The translations under genes and the position numbers were made by a program. Of a stretch of DNA of 64,000 nucleotides, positions 9,239 through 19,637 are shown in pieces. Positions within the stretch are counted from its first letter, which is position 1. The number at the start of each line of letters is the position of its first letter. Below the pieces are notes generated by a model. That model worked only from the letters and a program-made list of their open reading frames with translations. It had not been told where the DNA came from and ran no database searches. The DNA comes from Oceanibaculum indicum P24 (lineage in GTDB: Bacteria > Pseudomonadota > Alphaproteobacteria > Oceanibaculales > Oceanibaculaceae): contig NZ_AMRL01000002.1 in NCBI RefSeq assembly GCF_000299935.1, positions 124,001-188,000 on the forward strand. The letters run 5' to 3'.

Positions 9239-10312
9239 ATGGATTTGTACGGAATTTCAACGCCTTCACCGATGTCAGCCGTCACCAAGCTGAATGAGAG
9301 GTCGCGGGAGATATTCCGCCTTATCGTCGATGCCTATATGGAAACCGGCGAACCGGTCGGCTCGCGCACCCTGTCGCGCCGGCTCGATCTGGCGCTGTCG
9401 CCGGCGACGATCCGCAATGTGATGTCCGACCTGGAAGAGGCCGGGCTACTGTTCGCGCCCCACACCTCGGCAGGCCGGCTGCCGACCGAGGCCGGCCTGC
9501 GCATGTTCGTGAACGGGCTGCTGGAGGTTGGCCGGCTGACCGAGAATGAGCGCACCGCCATCGAGGCGAAATGCGCCGCCCTCGGCCGCTCCTATGGCGA
9601 TGTGCTGGAACAGGCGACCACCACCCTGTCGGGCCTGGCGAACTGCGCAGGCCTCGTCATGGCGCCGAAGCAGGATGACCGGCTGAAGCATATGGAGTTC
9701 GTCAGCCTGGGGCCGAACCGGGCGCTGGTCGTCATGGTGTCCGACAATGGCATGGTCGAGAACCGCGTGATCGAGCTGCCCGCCGGCCTGCCGCCCTCGG
9801 CACTGATGGAGGCTGGCAATTACGTGAATGCCCGTCTGAACGGCCGCACCATCGAGGAGGCCAAGCTGTTCATCCAGCACGAGCTGGAACAGCACCGCGC
9901 CCAGCTGGATGCGCTGTCGCAGAAGGTGGTGGAGGCCGGGCTGGCGACCTGGACCGGCGGCGACGATGCCGGCTATCTGATCGTGCGCGGCCAGGCCCGC
10001 CTGCTGGAGGATGTGACCGCGCTGGAGGATCTGGAGCGTATCCGCACCCTGTTCCAGACGCTGGAAACCAAAGAGAGCCTGATGCGCCTCCTGGAAGCCA
10101 CCAACAAGGGCGAGGGGGTGCAGATTTTCATCGGGTCCGAGAACGAGCTGTTCGGCCTGGCCGGCTGCTCGATGATCGTCGCCCCCTATGCCAACAGCCG
10201 CGAGCAGGTGCTGGGCGCCATCGGCGTCATCGGCCCGACCCGCATGAACTATGCCCGCATCATCCCGATGGTCGATTACACGGCCAAGATCATCGGCCGC
10301 ATGATAGGGTAA
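9239..10312 (+). CDS. hrcA: Heat-inducible transcription repressor HrcA
   Basis: A 357-residue repressor. The N-terminal winged helix contains LNERSREIFRLIVDAYMETG, GEPVGSRTLSRR and SPATIRNVMSDLEEAGLL; the C-terminal GAF-like part holds VQIFIGSENE and GAIGVIGPTRMNYARIIP. HrcA binds CIRCE operators, mainly at groESL. I found no CIRCE consensus (TTAGCACTC-N9-GAGTGCTAA) in this window, so its targets probably lie elsewhere. The start at 9239 has only a weak GAAAG; an ATG at 9272 is the alternative. Confidence 0.94.
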   Translation: MDLYGISTPSPMSAVTKLNERSREIFRLIVDAYMETGEPVGSRTLSRRLDLALSPATIRNVMSDLEEAGLLFAPHTSAGRLPTEAGLRMFVNGLLEVGRLTENERTAIEAKCAALGRSYGDVLEQATTTLSGLANCAGLVMAPKQDDRLKHMEFVSLGPNRALVVMVSDNGMVENRVIELPAGLPPSALMEAGNYVNARLNGRTIEEAKLFIQHELEQHRAQLDALSQKVVEAGLATWTGGDDAGYLIVRGQARLLEDVTALEDLERIRTLFQTLETKESLMRLLEATNKGEGVQIFIGSENELFGLAGCSMIVAPYANSREQVLGAIGVIGPTRMNYARIIPMVDYTAKIIGRMIG

Positions 10313-10357
10313 ATGAACCCGACGACAGACCGAAGAACCGGAAGCTAGCAGCAAGCC

Positions 10358-11005
10358 ATGACCCAGAATACCAAGCCGCAGAACGATGCCTCAGACACCC
10401 AGGAACCGGAGGTGACCGCCCCCGAGACCGCTTCTGGCACCGAGTCGCCGGAGACGCTGGACGAGGTCGGCGTCGGCGAGGAAGCGGAGTCGATGGACAT
10501 CGACGACGCCACCCGCGCGCTGGCCCAGGAGCTGGCGGATACCCGCGACAAGCTGCTGCGTGCCGTCGCCGAGACCGAGAATGTGCGCAAGCGTGCAGAG
10601 CGCGACCGCGAGCAGGACCGCAAGTTCGGCATCGCCAATTTCGCCGGGGACGTGGCCGGCGTGGCCGACGATCTGCGCCGCGCCCTTTCTTCCGTGCCGG
10701 CCGAGGCCGCGCACGAGCCTGCCGTGAAGGCACTGATGGAAGGCGTGGAGATGACCGAGCGCACCCTGCTGGCGGCGCTGGAGAAACACGGCGTGCGCCG
10801 GGTGGCGCCGGAGCCGGGCGATCCCTTCGACTACAACTACCATCAGGCGATGTTCGAGGTGGAGAACAGCGGCCACCCGGCCGGCACCGTCGTGCAGTTG
10901 CTGCAGCCGGGCTATGTCATCCATGATCGGCTGCTGAAGGCCGCCATGGTCGGCGTCGCCAAGGGCGAGGCGAAGGCAGCCGGGCGCGTCGATACCTCGG
11001 CCTGA
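10358..11005 (+). CDS. grpE: Nucleotide exchange factor GrpE
   Basis: A 215-residue DnaK co-chaperone. An acidic, disordered N-terminus (to about residue 50) leads into the long coiled coil (LAQELADTRDKLLRAVAETE, NVRKRAERDREQDRKFGIAN) and the beta-wing domain with GDPFDYNYHQAMFEVE and VVQLLQPGYVIHDRLLKAA. It releases ADP from DnaK. It follows hrcA by 45 bp and probably shares its transcript. Confidence 0.96.
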   Translation: MTQNTKPQNDASDTQEPEVTAPETASGTESPETLDEVGVGEEAESMDIDDATRALAQELADTRDKLLRAVAETENVRKRAERDREQDRKFGIANFAGDVAGVADDLRRALSSVPAEAAHEPAVKALMEGVEMTERTLLAALEKHGVRRVAPEPGDPFDYNYHQAMFEVENSGHPAGTVVQLLQPGYVIHDRLLKAAMVGVAKGEAKAAGRVDTSA

Positions 11006-11007
11006 GC

Positions 11008-11892
11008 CTAATTTCCCATCGGCGACAGACTCTCCGCCGCCGGGTCATGCGCCCGGTGACTGCGACGCGCCTTGTCGTGATCGGCCACCGCATAGCAATA
11101 GGCACAGCCATGCGGGCAGGTGTCATAGGCGCCGATATCCCGCGATTCGGCGCACAGGCAGCCCGGCCGGTTACCCTTCGTGCGGGCGGTGATATCCCGC
11201 CCCGCGACATCCGACAGGCGCGCGGCATCAATGCAGGCGGCGGGCGACACTCCCGCCGTCAGCCGGTCGGGCTGAGCACACAGGGTCAGGCGCATGCCAG
11301 CGCCCTGGGCAATCTCCGCCAGATCGGCCAGCAAGGCGGCGGACTGGTCCGGGTCCGGCACCTGCCAGGCAAGACCGGTGCGCTGGGTCATGCGGTCCAG
11401 ATTGCGCGCCGTCTTGCGGTAGGGCGAGAGGATAGAGACCACCGCCTCGTCCACCGTGCCGGCCAGCGCTGTGGCCATCCGGCAGAAATTGGCACGGTGC
11501 CAGTCGGCATCCATTCCACCCGCAAACAGGATGGGGTCATAGCGCCAGACCACCGAACGCCTGCCATAGGTTGCCGCCAGCGTGCGCATCTGCGCGATGG
11601 CGCCCTCGGCAGGCAGCGTGGCGCGTTCCAGCGCGCGGCCATAGCCGGTGGCGGTGTACTGTACGATGAAGGGCATGCCGCACGCCTGTACCTCTTCCAG
11701 CGCTGGCAGGAAGGGGCCGGCATTGCGCGTCCAGAACACGAAGCCGTCCACCGCCTCCGCCGTCAGCGCCACCCGGTAGGGCTTTCCGCCATAGGGGCTG
11801 GCGACCAGGCAATAGCCGGCACGCAGGCGCATCCGGAACCAGTCGCCATGGAAGGCCGGGATGTCGGTTCGGTAGCTCGCAGAGACGATCAT
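11008..11892 (-). CDS. DUF1848 family protein
   Basis: A 294-residue conserved protein. The N-terminus (VSASYRTDIPAFHGDWF) is the DUF1848 hallmark, and the C-terminus carries a cysteine cluster GCLCAESRDIGAYDTCPHGC followed by AYCYA, which resembles a metal-cluster site although it is at the wrong end for a standard radical-SAM protein. WRYDPILF and WTRN are also typical. Function is unknown. It lies on the opposite strand between grpE and dnaK and meets grpE tail to tail with 2 bp between them. Confidence 0.85.
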   Translation of the reverse strand: MIVSASYRTDIPAFHGDWFRMRLRAGYCLVASPYGGKPYRVALTAEAVDGFVFWTRNAGPFLPALEEVQACGMPFIVQYTATGYGRALERATLPAEGAIAQMRTLAATYGRRSVVWRYDPILFAGGMDADWHRANFCRMATALAGTVDEAVVSILSPYRKTARNLDRMTQRTGLAWQVPDPDQSAALLADLAEIAQGAGMRLTLCAQPDRLTAGVSPAACIDAARLSDVAGRDITARTKGNRPGCLCAESRDIGAYDTCPHGCAYCYAVADHDKARRSHRAHDPAAESLSPMGN

Positions 11893-11938
11893 GTGCCTTT
11901 TTGCCGTTTTTCGTGCCCGAATTGGCGGATTTTCACCG

Positions 11939-11966
11939 TTGCAGCACCAAGTTTCGCTGCCTATAT
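11939..11966 (+). promoter_or_regulatory. Candidate dnaK promoter
   Basis: TTGCAG (11939-11944) and CTATAT (11961-11966) are separated by 16 bp and lie about 105 bp before dnaK, in the only AT-rich part of the gap. The boxes fit a housekeeping or heat-shock sigma promoter of alphaproteobacteria; which sigma factor uses it cannot be told from the sequence. Confidence 0.45.
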
Positions 11967-12069
11967 ACCCTTGCAGTTCCGTCAGGTCAGCTTAACCCCA
12001 TCCCAATAGGGGGCTCCGACCGGTGCCTTGACGGGCCGAGTGAGCCCTGCTGAAGAAAGGAAATAGAGC

Positions 12070-14010
<1,941 letters not shown>

Positions 14011-14055
14011 AACCGATGACCGCGAACGGCACATTCCGTTACGCTATCGAAATGC

Positions 14056-14091
14056 CCATGTCCTCCGGGGTCAGCACCCCGGGGGACATGG
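14056..14091 (+). terminator. Strong hairpin between dnaK and dnaJ
   Basis: CCATGTCCTCCGGGG (14056-14070) pairs with CCCCGGGGGACATGG (14077-14091) around a six-base loop; all 15 positions pair, one as a G-U. No clean T-run follows. It could be a partial terminator, a processing site or a 3'-end stabiliser that keeps DnaK above DnaJ. Confidence 0.75.
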
Positions 14092-14126
14092 CGTCTTCTC
14101 ATCGCCAGTCCAGGGGCCGCTGAATC

Positions 14127-15269
14127 ATGGCGAAGCGGGACTATTACGAGACGCTCGGCGCCGATAAGGGCGCCGACAAGGAAGCGCTGAAGCGGGCCTA
14201 TCGCAAGCTCGCCATGCAGTATCATCCGGACCGCAACCCGGACGATCCGGAAGCCGAGGCCAAGTTCAAGGAAGTGAACGAGGCCTATGATGTTCTGAAG
14301 GATGACGAGAAGCGAGCTGCCTATGACCGCTTTGGCCATGCCGCCTTCGAGAATGGCGGCGGTCCGCGCGGCAACGGCCGCGCCGGCGGCTTCGATTTCG
14401 GCGGCGGCTTCGCCGACATCTTCGACGAGATGTTCGGCGAGTTCATGGGCGGCCAGCGTGGGCGCGGCGGCCAGCGCGGCCGCGGCGCCGACCTCAGGCT
14501 CAATCTGGAGATCACCCTGGAGGACGCCTTCGCCGGCGCCACCAAGGACCTCCGCATCCCGACCTCCGTGGCCTGCGATACCTGCCATGGCAGCGGGGCG
14601 GAGGCCGATTCCCAGCCGGTTACCTGCAGCACCTGCGGTGGCGCCGGAAAGGTGCGCGCGCAGCAGGGCTTCTTCACCATTGAGCGCAGCTGCCCGACCT
14701 GCGGCGGGGCTGGCAAGGTGATTGAGAAGCCGTGCCGTTCCTGCGGCGGCAGTGGCCGCCAGCAGCGCGAGAAGGCGCTGTCCGTTTCCATCCCCGCCGG
14801 TGTCGAGGAAGGCACGCGCATCCGCCTGTCCGGCGAGGGTGAGGCCGGGCTGCGCGGGGCCGCCAGCGGCGATCTCTATATCTTCCTGACTATCGCGCCG
14901 CACCGCTTCTTCCAGCGCGACGGGGCGGACATCCATTGCCGTGTGCCGATCCCGATGACGAGGGCGACGCTGGGCGGCTCCATCGAGGTACCGACACTGG
15001 AAGGCAAGCGGGTGAAGGTTAGCGTGCCCGAGGGCACCCAGAACGGCCATCAGTTCCGCCTGCGCGGCAAGGGCATGACCGTGCTGAACAGCAATCTGCG
15101 CGGCGATCTGTATATTGAAGTTACCGTCGAGACCCCGGTGAACCTGACCAAGCAGCAGAAGGAGCTGCTGAAGCAGTTCGAGGAGACCGGCAACCGCGAC
15201 AAGACCAGCCCGGAATCGGCCGGCTTCTTCGCCAAGGTGAAGGAGCTGTGGGAGGACCTGCGGGACTAG
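14127..15269 (+). CDS. dnaJ: Chaperone protein DnaJ (Hsp40)
   Basis: A 380-residue type I J-protein. The J domain holds [13 protein letters not shown] with HPD at 33-35. A Gly/Phe-rich linker follows, then four zinc motifs ([32 protein letters not shown]) and the C-terminal substrate domains. It stimulates DnaK ATPase and delivers substrates. It lies 116 bp after dnaK, behind the hairpin. Confidence 0.98.
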   Translation: MAKRDYYETLGADKGADKEALKRAYRKLAMQYHPDRNPDDPEAEAKFKEVNEAYDVLKDDEKRAAYDRFGHAAFENGGGPRGNGRAGGFDFGGGFADIFDEMFGEFMGGQRGRGGQRGRGADLRLNLEITLEDAFAGATKDLRIPTSVACDTCHGSGAEADSQPVTCSTCGGAGKVRAQQGFFTIERSCPTCGGAGKVIEKPCRSCGGSGRQQREKALSVSIPAGVEEGTRIRLSGEGEAGLRGAASGDLYIFLTIAPHRFFQRDGADIHCRVPIPMTRATLGGSIEVPTLEGKRVKVSVPEGTQNGHQFRLRGKGMTVLNSNLRGDLYIEVTVETPVNLTKQQKELLKQFEETGNRDKTSPESAGFFAKVKELWEDLRD

Positions 15270-15297
15270 ACACTTCCGCCGCAGCGGAGAGGTATCG

Positions 15298-15331
15298 CTG
15301 GGGAGTAGCGCTGCTGCTCCCCGGCTTTTTT
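15298..15331 (+). terminator. Rho-independent terminator after dnaJ
   Basis: CTGGGGAG (15298-15305) pairs with CTCCCCGG (15317-15324), one pair G-U, and is followed at once by CTTTTTTAT. It ends the dnaK-dnaJ unit. The next 140 bp to the PadR stop hold nothing I recognise. Confidence 0.85.
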
Positions 15332-15474
15332 ATCAGCCTAGAGCGGCCTTCCGAAGCCTCTGTTTCAGCTTCCGTCGACACCACAGCGGCCTCAGCCGTA
15401 GTGCAGGTTAATCTATTGATTCCAATAGAAGTAATACCGAGAAGCGAGGCCCTTTCCGGGCGCTTTCAACCTGC

Positions 15475-16011
15475 CTAGCGCGCCTTGCGGTCACGCTCGA
15501 TGGCGTTCACGATGGCGCGGCCCTCGCCCTGCAGGAAGTCGATCGCGGCGCGCGCCATCACCTGCCCGAAGCGGCCAACGAAACGCTGCCCTTCGGTCGG
15601 CGGACTACCGCGATAGGTCTGGAAATGCGCCAGCACACCGCGCAACTCCGCCAGCCTTTCATCCACCAGCCGGTCCAGTGTGTCGCGATCCAGCATGTCG
15701 GCGAAGAACATGGCGGCCAGGAACTCGGAGCGCGTCTGCTCCTGCCCCTTCGCCCGAATCAGGCTGGAATGCAGGGATTCCCGCCCTTTTTCGGTCAGCC
15801 GGTAGGTGCGCTTGTCGAGTGCCGATACCCGGTCACCATCCAGGCTCTCGACCTCGCCGGCAGCCAGCAATTTCGCCAGTGCCGGGTACAATGCGCCGTA
15901 GCTCATGCCCTGATAGGGGCCGAAACTGTCTTTCAGCCGCTTTCTGATCTCGTAACCGGTGGCATCGCCAAGGCTGAGCACGCCGAGACAGAGGCAACGA
16001 ATATCGATCAT
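15475..16011 (-). CDS. PadR family transcriptional regulator
   Basis: A 178-residue regulator. The N-terminal winged helix has the PadR pattern: CLGVLSLGDATGYEIRKRL, then MSYGALYPALAKLLAAGEVE and RTYRLTEKGRESL. The C-terminal half is the helical dimerisation/ligand region. PadR proteins are usually repressors relieved by small molecules. No transporter or enzyme gene is coupled to it, so its target is unknown; the AT-rich upstream region carries an inverted repeat that could be its operator. Confidence 0.88.
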   Translation of the reverse strand: MIDIRCLCLGVLSLGDATGYEIRKRLKDSFGPYQGMSYGALYPALAKLLAAGEVESLDGDRVSALDKRTYRLTEKGRESLHSSLIRAKGQEQTRSEFLAAMFFADMLDRDTLDRLVDERLAELRGVLAHFQTYRGSPPTEGQRFVGRFGQVMARAAIDFLQGEGRAIVNAIERDRKAR

Positions 16012-16039
16012 ACCGGAATCCTGCGTTTCTGGTCAGCAT

Positions 16040-16082
16040 ATCGGAAAGATTTTATTATATATTTCAATTAACATCTTCCGAT
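16040..16082. promoter_or_regulatory. Inverted repeat upstream of padR-type gene
   Basis: ATCGGAAAGAT (16040-16050) and ATCTTCCGAT (16073-16082) are inverted copies differing by one inserted A, separated by a 22-bp AT-rich spacer. The element starts 29 bp before the PadR gene start, where its promoter should lie. An autoregulatory operator is the simplest reading. Confidence 0.5.
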
Positions 16083-16236
16083 TTCACTGGATAGCCCGAA
16101 ATGACGGAGTGCCGCTCCGTCAAGCGCCGGCAGGCACCGCGATGCCGCTACAAGCCGGAAGTGCCGCTTGGTAATCCACCGGAAAACCGGCTATAACCGG
16201 CGCTGGGCAAGGCGCTACCGGGCAGGAGGATGCGAA

Positions 16237-17049
16237 ATGGCCACCATGAAGATCGGAATAGTCGGTGCGGGCGGCGTCATGGGCCGCATGCTGATCCAGG
16301 CCGTGGCGCGCTCGGACAAGACCCAGCTTGCGGGCGCCACCGACCGTCCCGACACGCCGCAGATCGGCAAGGATGCCGGTCTGGTCGCGGGTATCGAAGC
16401 GCTGCAGGTGCCGATTACCGAGGATGCCGAGGCGCTGTTCGCTGCAGCCGAAACGATCATCGATTTCACCGCGCCGGCCGCCAGCCTGGCGCATGCCGAG
16501 CTGGCTGCCCGCCATGGCACCGCACTGGTGATCGGCACCACCGGCCTGTCGGAGGCGGACCGCGCCGTTCTGGAGATTCACGCCGCGAAGATCCCGCTGG
16601 TTTTCGCCCCGAATATGAGCATTGGCGTGAATCTGATGTTCGCGCTGACGCGCCAGATCGCCGCTGTCCTGGATAATAGTTACGATATCGAAATTGTTGA
16701 AATGCATCATCGCCGCAAGGTGGATGCCCCGTCCGGCACGGCACTGGGACTGGGCGAGGCGGCGGCGACCGGGCGGGGCGTCGGGCTTGCCGAGGTGCAG
16801 CAGCGCGCCCGCGACGGCCATACCGGCCCGCGCAAGCCTGGCGATATCGGCTTCGCCGTGCTGCGGGGCGGCGATGTGGTCGGCGACCATACGGTGGTGT
16901 TCGCCGCCGAGGGGGAGCGGATCGAGCTGACCCACAAGGCCAGCAACCGTACGATCTATGCCGATGGTGCGCTGCGCGCTGCCCTCTGGACGAAGGGCCG
17001 CGCCCCCGGCCTCTACGGCATGGATGACGTGCTGGGGCTTAACTCGTAG
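16237..17049 (+). CDS. dapB: 4-Hydroxy-tetrahydrodipicolinate reductase
   Basis: A 270-residue NAD(P)H-dependent enzyme of the lysine/diaminopimelate pathway. The nucleotide motif GIVGAGGVMGRML is at the N-terminus; the catalytic segment EMHHRRKVDAPSGTALGLGE carries the family His, Lys and SGT residues. The start at 16237 follows CAGGAGGATGCGAA; an ORF extension to 16168 lacks similarity to the family. Its end overlaps the convergent DUF2244 gene by 11 bp. Confidence 0.96.
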   Translation: MATMKIGIVGAGGVMGRMLIQAVARSDKTQLAGATDRPDTPQIGKDAGLVAGIEALQVPITEDAEALFAAAETIIDFTAPAASLAHAELAARHGTALVIGTTGLSEADRAVLEIHAAKIPLVFAPNMSIGVNLMFALTRQIAAVLDNSYDIEIVEMHHRRKVDAPSGTALGLGEAAATGRGVGLAEVQQRARDGHTGPRKPGDIGFAVLRGGDVVGDHTVVFAAEGERIELTHKASNRTIYADGALRAALWTKGRAPGLYGMDDVLGLNS

Positions 17050-17551
17050 GAAGGTCCGGCGCGCGGCTGCGCGCCAGCGCCTCTCGTAGCGCCTCGGCGA
17101 GTTCCGTCTTTTCCGGCTGGCTCAGGAAGCTGGCGATCTCCAGCCGCCTTCCATGGCTCGCCAGCACCAGCGGCACCGGATATTCGCTGGCCGCCTCATG
17201 TAGCACTTTCAACCAGTAGGGCTGGAAGCTCCAGCGCCGGACATGGCCCGCCGGGCTGAAGCGCTGCACCGCCAGTTCCGTCTCGTCCAGCCGGACAGTC
17301 TCCCGGGCCAGTGCCGCGCGGTAATTCATTCTGAAGGCGAAATAGAGCAGCGCGACATCGAGCCCCAGAAAGCCGAAAACCGGCCAGGCGCCCACGATCA
17401 GGAACATGATCCCCATGGTCAGCGACACGCCGCCGACCATCCCCATCAGCAGGTAGAAGCCGGCAGGCGGCAGGCTGCGATGCGGCGTCAGCGTCACATC
17501 GAGATAGGGACGGCGCGGCGCGGCGGCCTCAAGAGTTTCCGCGATCTCCAT
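17039..17551 (-). CDS. DUF2244 domain membrane protein
   Basis: A 170-residue protein with two adjacent transmembrane segments (about residues 30-78: GFYLLMGMVGGVSLTMGIMF and PVFGFLGLDVALLYFAF) and a cytoplasmic C-terminal part with WSFQPYWLKV and HGRRLEIASFL, which match the alphaproteobacterial DUF2244 family. Function unknown. It is divergent from nth and convergent with dapB. Confidence 0.85.
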   Translation of the reverse strand: MEIAETLEAAAPRRPYLDVTLTPHRSLPPAGFYLLMGMVGGVSLTMGIMFLIVGAWPVFGFLGLDVALLYFAFRMNYRAALARETVRLDETELAVQRFSPAGHVRRWSFQPYWLKVLHEAASEYPVPLVLASHGRRLEIASFLSQPEKTELAEALREALARSRAPDLPTS

Positions 17552-17653
17552 GGCATCAAATTAGGATTGCGCAGCCATTGCGTAAAGCCTGCCCGTTAAG
17601 GTCCCACAGCAGCCCGCTTGCCCGCGGCCGGCCGGGCAGCTAGAAAATCCTCC

Positions 17654-18310
17654 ATGGCACGCATGACCAAGGCTGACATCGAAGGGTTTTTTACCCGGCT
17701 CCAGAACGCCAACCCGGAGCCGGTGGGCGAGCTGAACTATGTGAACCCCTATACGCTGCTGGTGGCTGTCGCGCTGTCGGCGCAGGCGACCGACGTGTCA
17801 GTGAACAAAGCGACCGAGAAGCTGTTCCCCATCGCCGATACGCCGGAGAAGATGCTGGCGCTGGGCGAGGACGGGCTGAAGCAGCACATCAAGACCATCG
17901 GCCTGTTCAATTCTAAGGCGAAGAACGTCATCGAGATGAGCCGCCTGCTGATCGAGCGGCATGGCGGCGAGGTGCCGGCCGACCGCCTGGCGCTGGAGGC
18001 GTTGCCCGGCGTTGGCCGCAAGACAGCGAATGTGGTGCTGAACATCGCCTTCGGCCAGCCGACCATCGCCGTGGACACGCATCTGTTCCGGGTCTCAAAC
18101 CGCACCGGCCTTGCCCCCGGCAAGACGCCGCTGGCGGTAGAGCTGGCACTGGAAAAGCGTATTCCCAAGCCCTACCTGCGGCATGCGCATCACTGGCTGA
18201 TCCTGCACGGGCGCTATATCTGCAAGGCGCGCAAGCCGGATTGCTGGCGCTGTATCGTCTCGGAATTCTGCAAGTTCAAGGAAAAGACGCCGGACCCGGC
18301 GCTGCGCTAG
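17654..18310 (+). CDS. nth: Endonuclease III
   Basis: A 218-residue DNA glycosylase/AP lyase for oxidised pyrimidines. The helix-hairpin-helix ALPGVGRKTANVVLN holds the catalytic Lys; the catalytic Asp is in AVDTHLFRVSNR. Four C-terminal cysteines have the canonical C-x6-C-x2-C-x5-C spacing (CKARKPDCWRCIVSEFC) for the [4Fe-4S] cluster. The start is taken at 17654; 17663 is also possible, and neither has a strong ribosome site. Confidence 0.96.
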   Translation: MARMTKADIEGFFTRLQNANPEPVGELNYVNPYTLLVAVALSAQATDVSVNKATEKLFPIADTPEKMLALGEDGLKQHIKTIGLFNSKAKNVIEMSRLLIERHGGEVPADRLALEALPGVGRKTANVVLNIAFGQPTIAVDTHLFRVSNRTGLAPGKTPLAVELALEKRIPKPYLRHAHHWLILHGRYICKARKPDCWRCIVSEFCKFKEKTPDPALR

Positions 18311-18317
18311 TGCCTTC

Positions 18318-18935
18318 TCAGCTGCCGCGCAGCGAGGCGGGCAGCACAGCCAGACCGTTCAGGCAGGAGCCGACATTCAGCGCCGACAGGCTGCGCGGAT
18401 CGCGTGTCTCCACATGCACGACACGGTATTCGCCATGCTCGGGATACAGGAAGATGTCGAGGATGCAACGGCGGTCGGTATATTGCCAGACCTGTGCCGG
18501 CGCTTCCCGCCGCAGATAGCGCGGCTGGCCAAGCAGGCCGCCCAGCTGCTGCGCCGTCATGCCGACGAGGTCGGGCGCGGGGGCGGCTGCCTGCGGCGCC
18601 AGGGACATATTGTCCGGCCGGGGCGGTTCCGGCAGCAACCCGGCCAGACCGCCCGACAGCCCCGCCGCAAGGCCAGGCTTCACGGAGCTGGCAGAGGCAT
18701 CGGCGCCCTTCGATCCCGCAGCCTGTAACGGCGCGGCAGCAAGCGATGGACCGGAAGGCGCATCGGTCGCACAAGCGGACAGCAGCAGCGAAACGACCAG
18801 GGCCGAGAGCATCGCCGGCGCTGACAGAAGAGCCGGCTGCAGGCCGCTGCAACGGCCCGTCCGCCTGTCCTGCCCGATATGCCTGCCCGTCATCTCCATG
18901 CCGTCCCTGCCAGAATCCCGCACGTCTTTACTCAT
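18318..18935 (-). CDS. Conserved hypothetical lipoprotein
   Basis: A 205-residue protein with a lipobox (SALVVSLLLSAC) unusually far in, near residue 54, so the real start may be an internal Met such as the one at 18899. A Pro/Ala-rich linker precedes a C-terminal domain (about 120-190) containing LVGMTAQQLGGLLGQPRYLR, WQYTDRRCILDIFLYP and YRVVHVETRD, which resembles the SmpA/BamE-type small outer-membrane lipoprotein fold in outline. No function is assigned. Confidence 0.7.
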   Translation of the reverse strand: MSKDVRDSGRDGMEMTGRHIGQDRRTGRCSGLQPALLSAPAMLSALVVSLLLSACATDAPSGPSLAAAPLQAAGSKGADASASSVKPGLAAGLSGGLAGLLPEPPRPDNMSLAPQAAAPAPDLVGMTAQQLGGLLGQPRYLRREAPAQVWQYTDRRCILDIFLYPEHGEYRVVHVETRDPRSLSALNVGSCLNGLAVLPASLRGS

Positions 18936-18970
18936 GGGCCTTATTTCATGGGCCCCGCCACCAGCCCGCT

Positions 18971-19576
18971 TTACGGCGTGGCAGTCGGCCGGTCTTCCGC
19001 CTTGGCCGCGGCTTTGGCATCTGCCTTGGCCGGTGTGGCGGACTGCAGATCACCATTGATCTCGCCGCCGGCCTCAACCTCCAGCTGGCCATAGCGCACC
19101 GTGCCCTGAATGCGCCCGCCATTGCGGACGGTCAGCCGGCCCCGCACCGTGAGAACGCCATCGAAGCTGCCGCTGATATCGGCCTCCTCGATCTCCGCCT
19201 CGCCCTTGAACACGCCCGACGGCGTGATCTCGATGGCCTGGCAGTTCTTCAGCTTCGCATCCACGCGGCCTTCCACCACCAGCACCTCACAGGCGGTGAT
19301 GTCACCGCTCAGCACAATCTCCCGGCCGACGGTCAAACGGCGGCTGTCCGATACGTTGCTGCGCACGGCGCCCTCGCCACGGCGCCCGGCACCCGGAATA
19401 TCCAGGCTGCGGCGCGGCAATTCCGGTACGAAACCCGGCGAACTCGGCTTGATCGTTGACATGGTGCTCCCCCGTTTTCCCTCGGCACCCGCCGGCTCCC
19501 CCGCTTTTTCGGGCTGGCCCGAAACCGCATTCTGCGTGGCGATTACTTCAGGAGATACTTTTTTGCGCCCAAACAT
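18971..19576 (-). CDS. Bactofilin family cytoskeletal protein
   Basis: A 201-residue protein with the bactofilin core (about 75-165): VGREIVLSGDITACEVLVVE, GRVDAKLKNCQAIEITPSG, VFKGEAEIEEADISGSFDG and RLTVRNGGRIQGTVRYG, a right-handed beta-helix repeat. The tails are disordered and the C-terminus is Ala/Lys-rich. Bactofilins polymerise without nucleotide at the membrane and organise cell-wall enzymes. No M23 peptidase gene, a common partner, is adjacent. Confidence 0.88.
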   Translation of the reverse strand: MFGRKKVSPEVIATQNAVSGQPEKAGEPAGAEGKRGSTMSTIKPSSPGFVPELPRRSLDIPGAGRRGEGAVRSNVSDSRRLTVGREIVLSGDITACEVLVVEGRVDAKLKNCQAIEITPSGVFKGEAEIEEADISGSFDGVLTVRGRLTVRNGGRIQGTVRYGQLEVEAGGEINGDLQSATPAKADAKAAAKAEDRPTATP

Positions 19577-19637
19577 GTAAATAAACTATTAATCGTTTCC
19601 GTGCGGCTGCAGCAAGCCGAACATTATGGCTTCGAAA

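Noticed and set aside
9105-12069. CIRCE operator for HrcA near hrcA, grpE or dnaK
   Set aside because: No TTAGCACTC-N9-GAGTGCTAA or close variant seen in the intergenic stretches.
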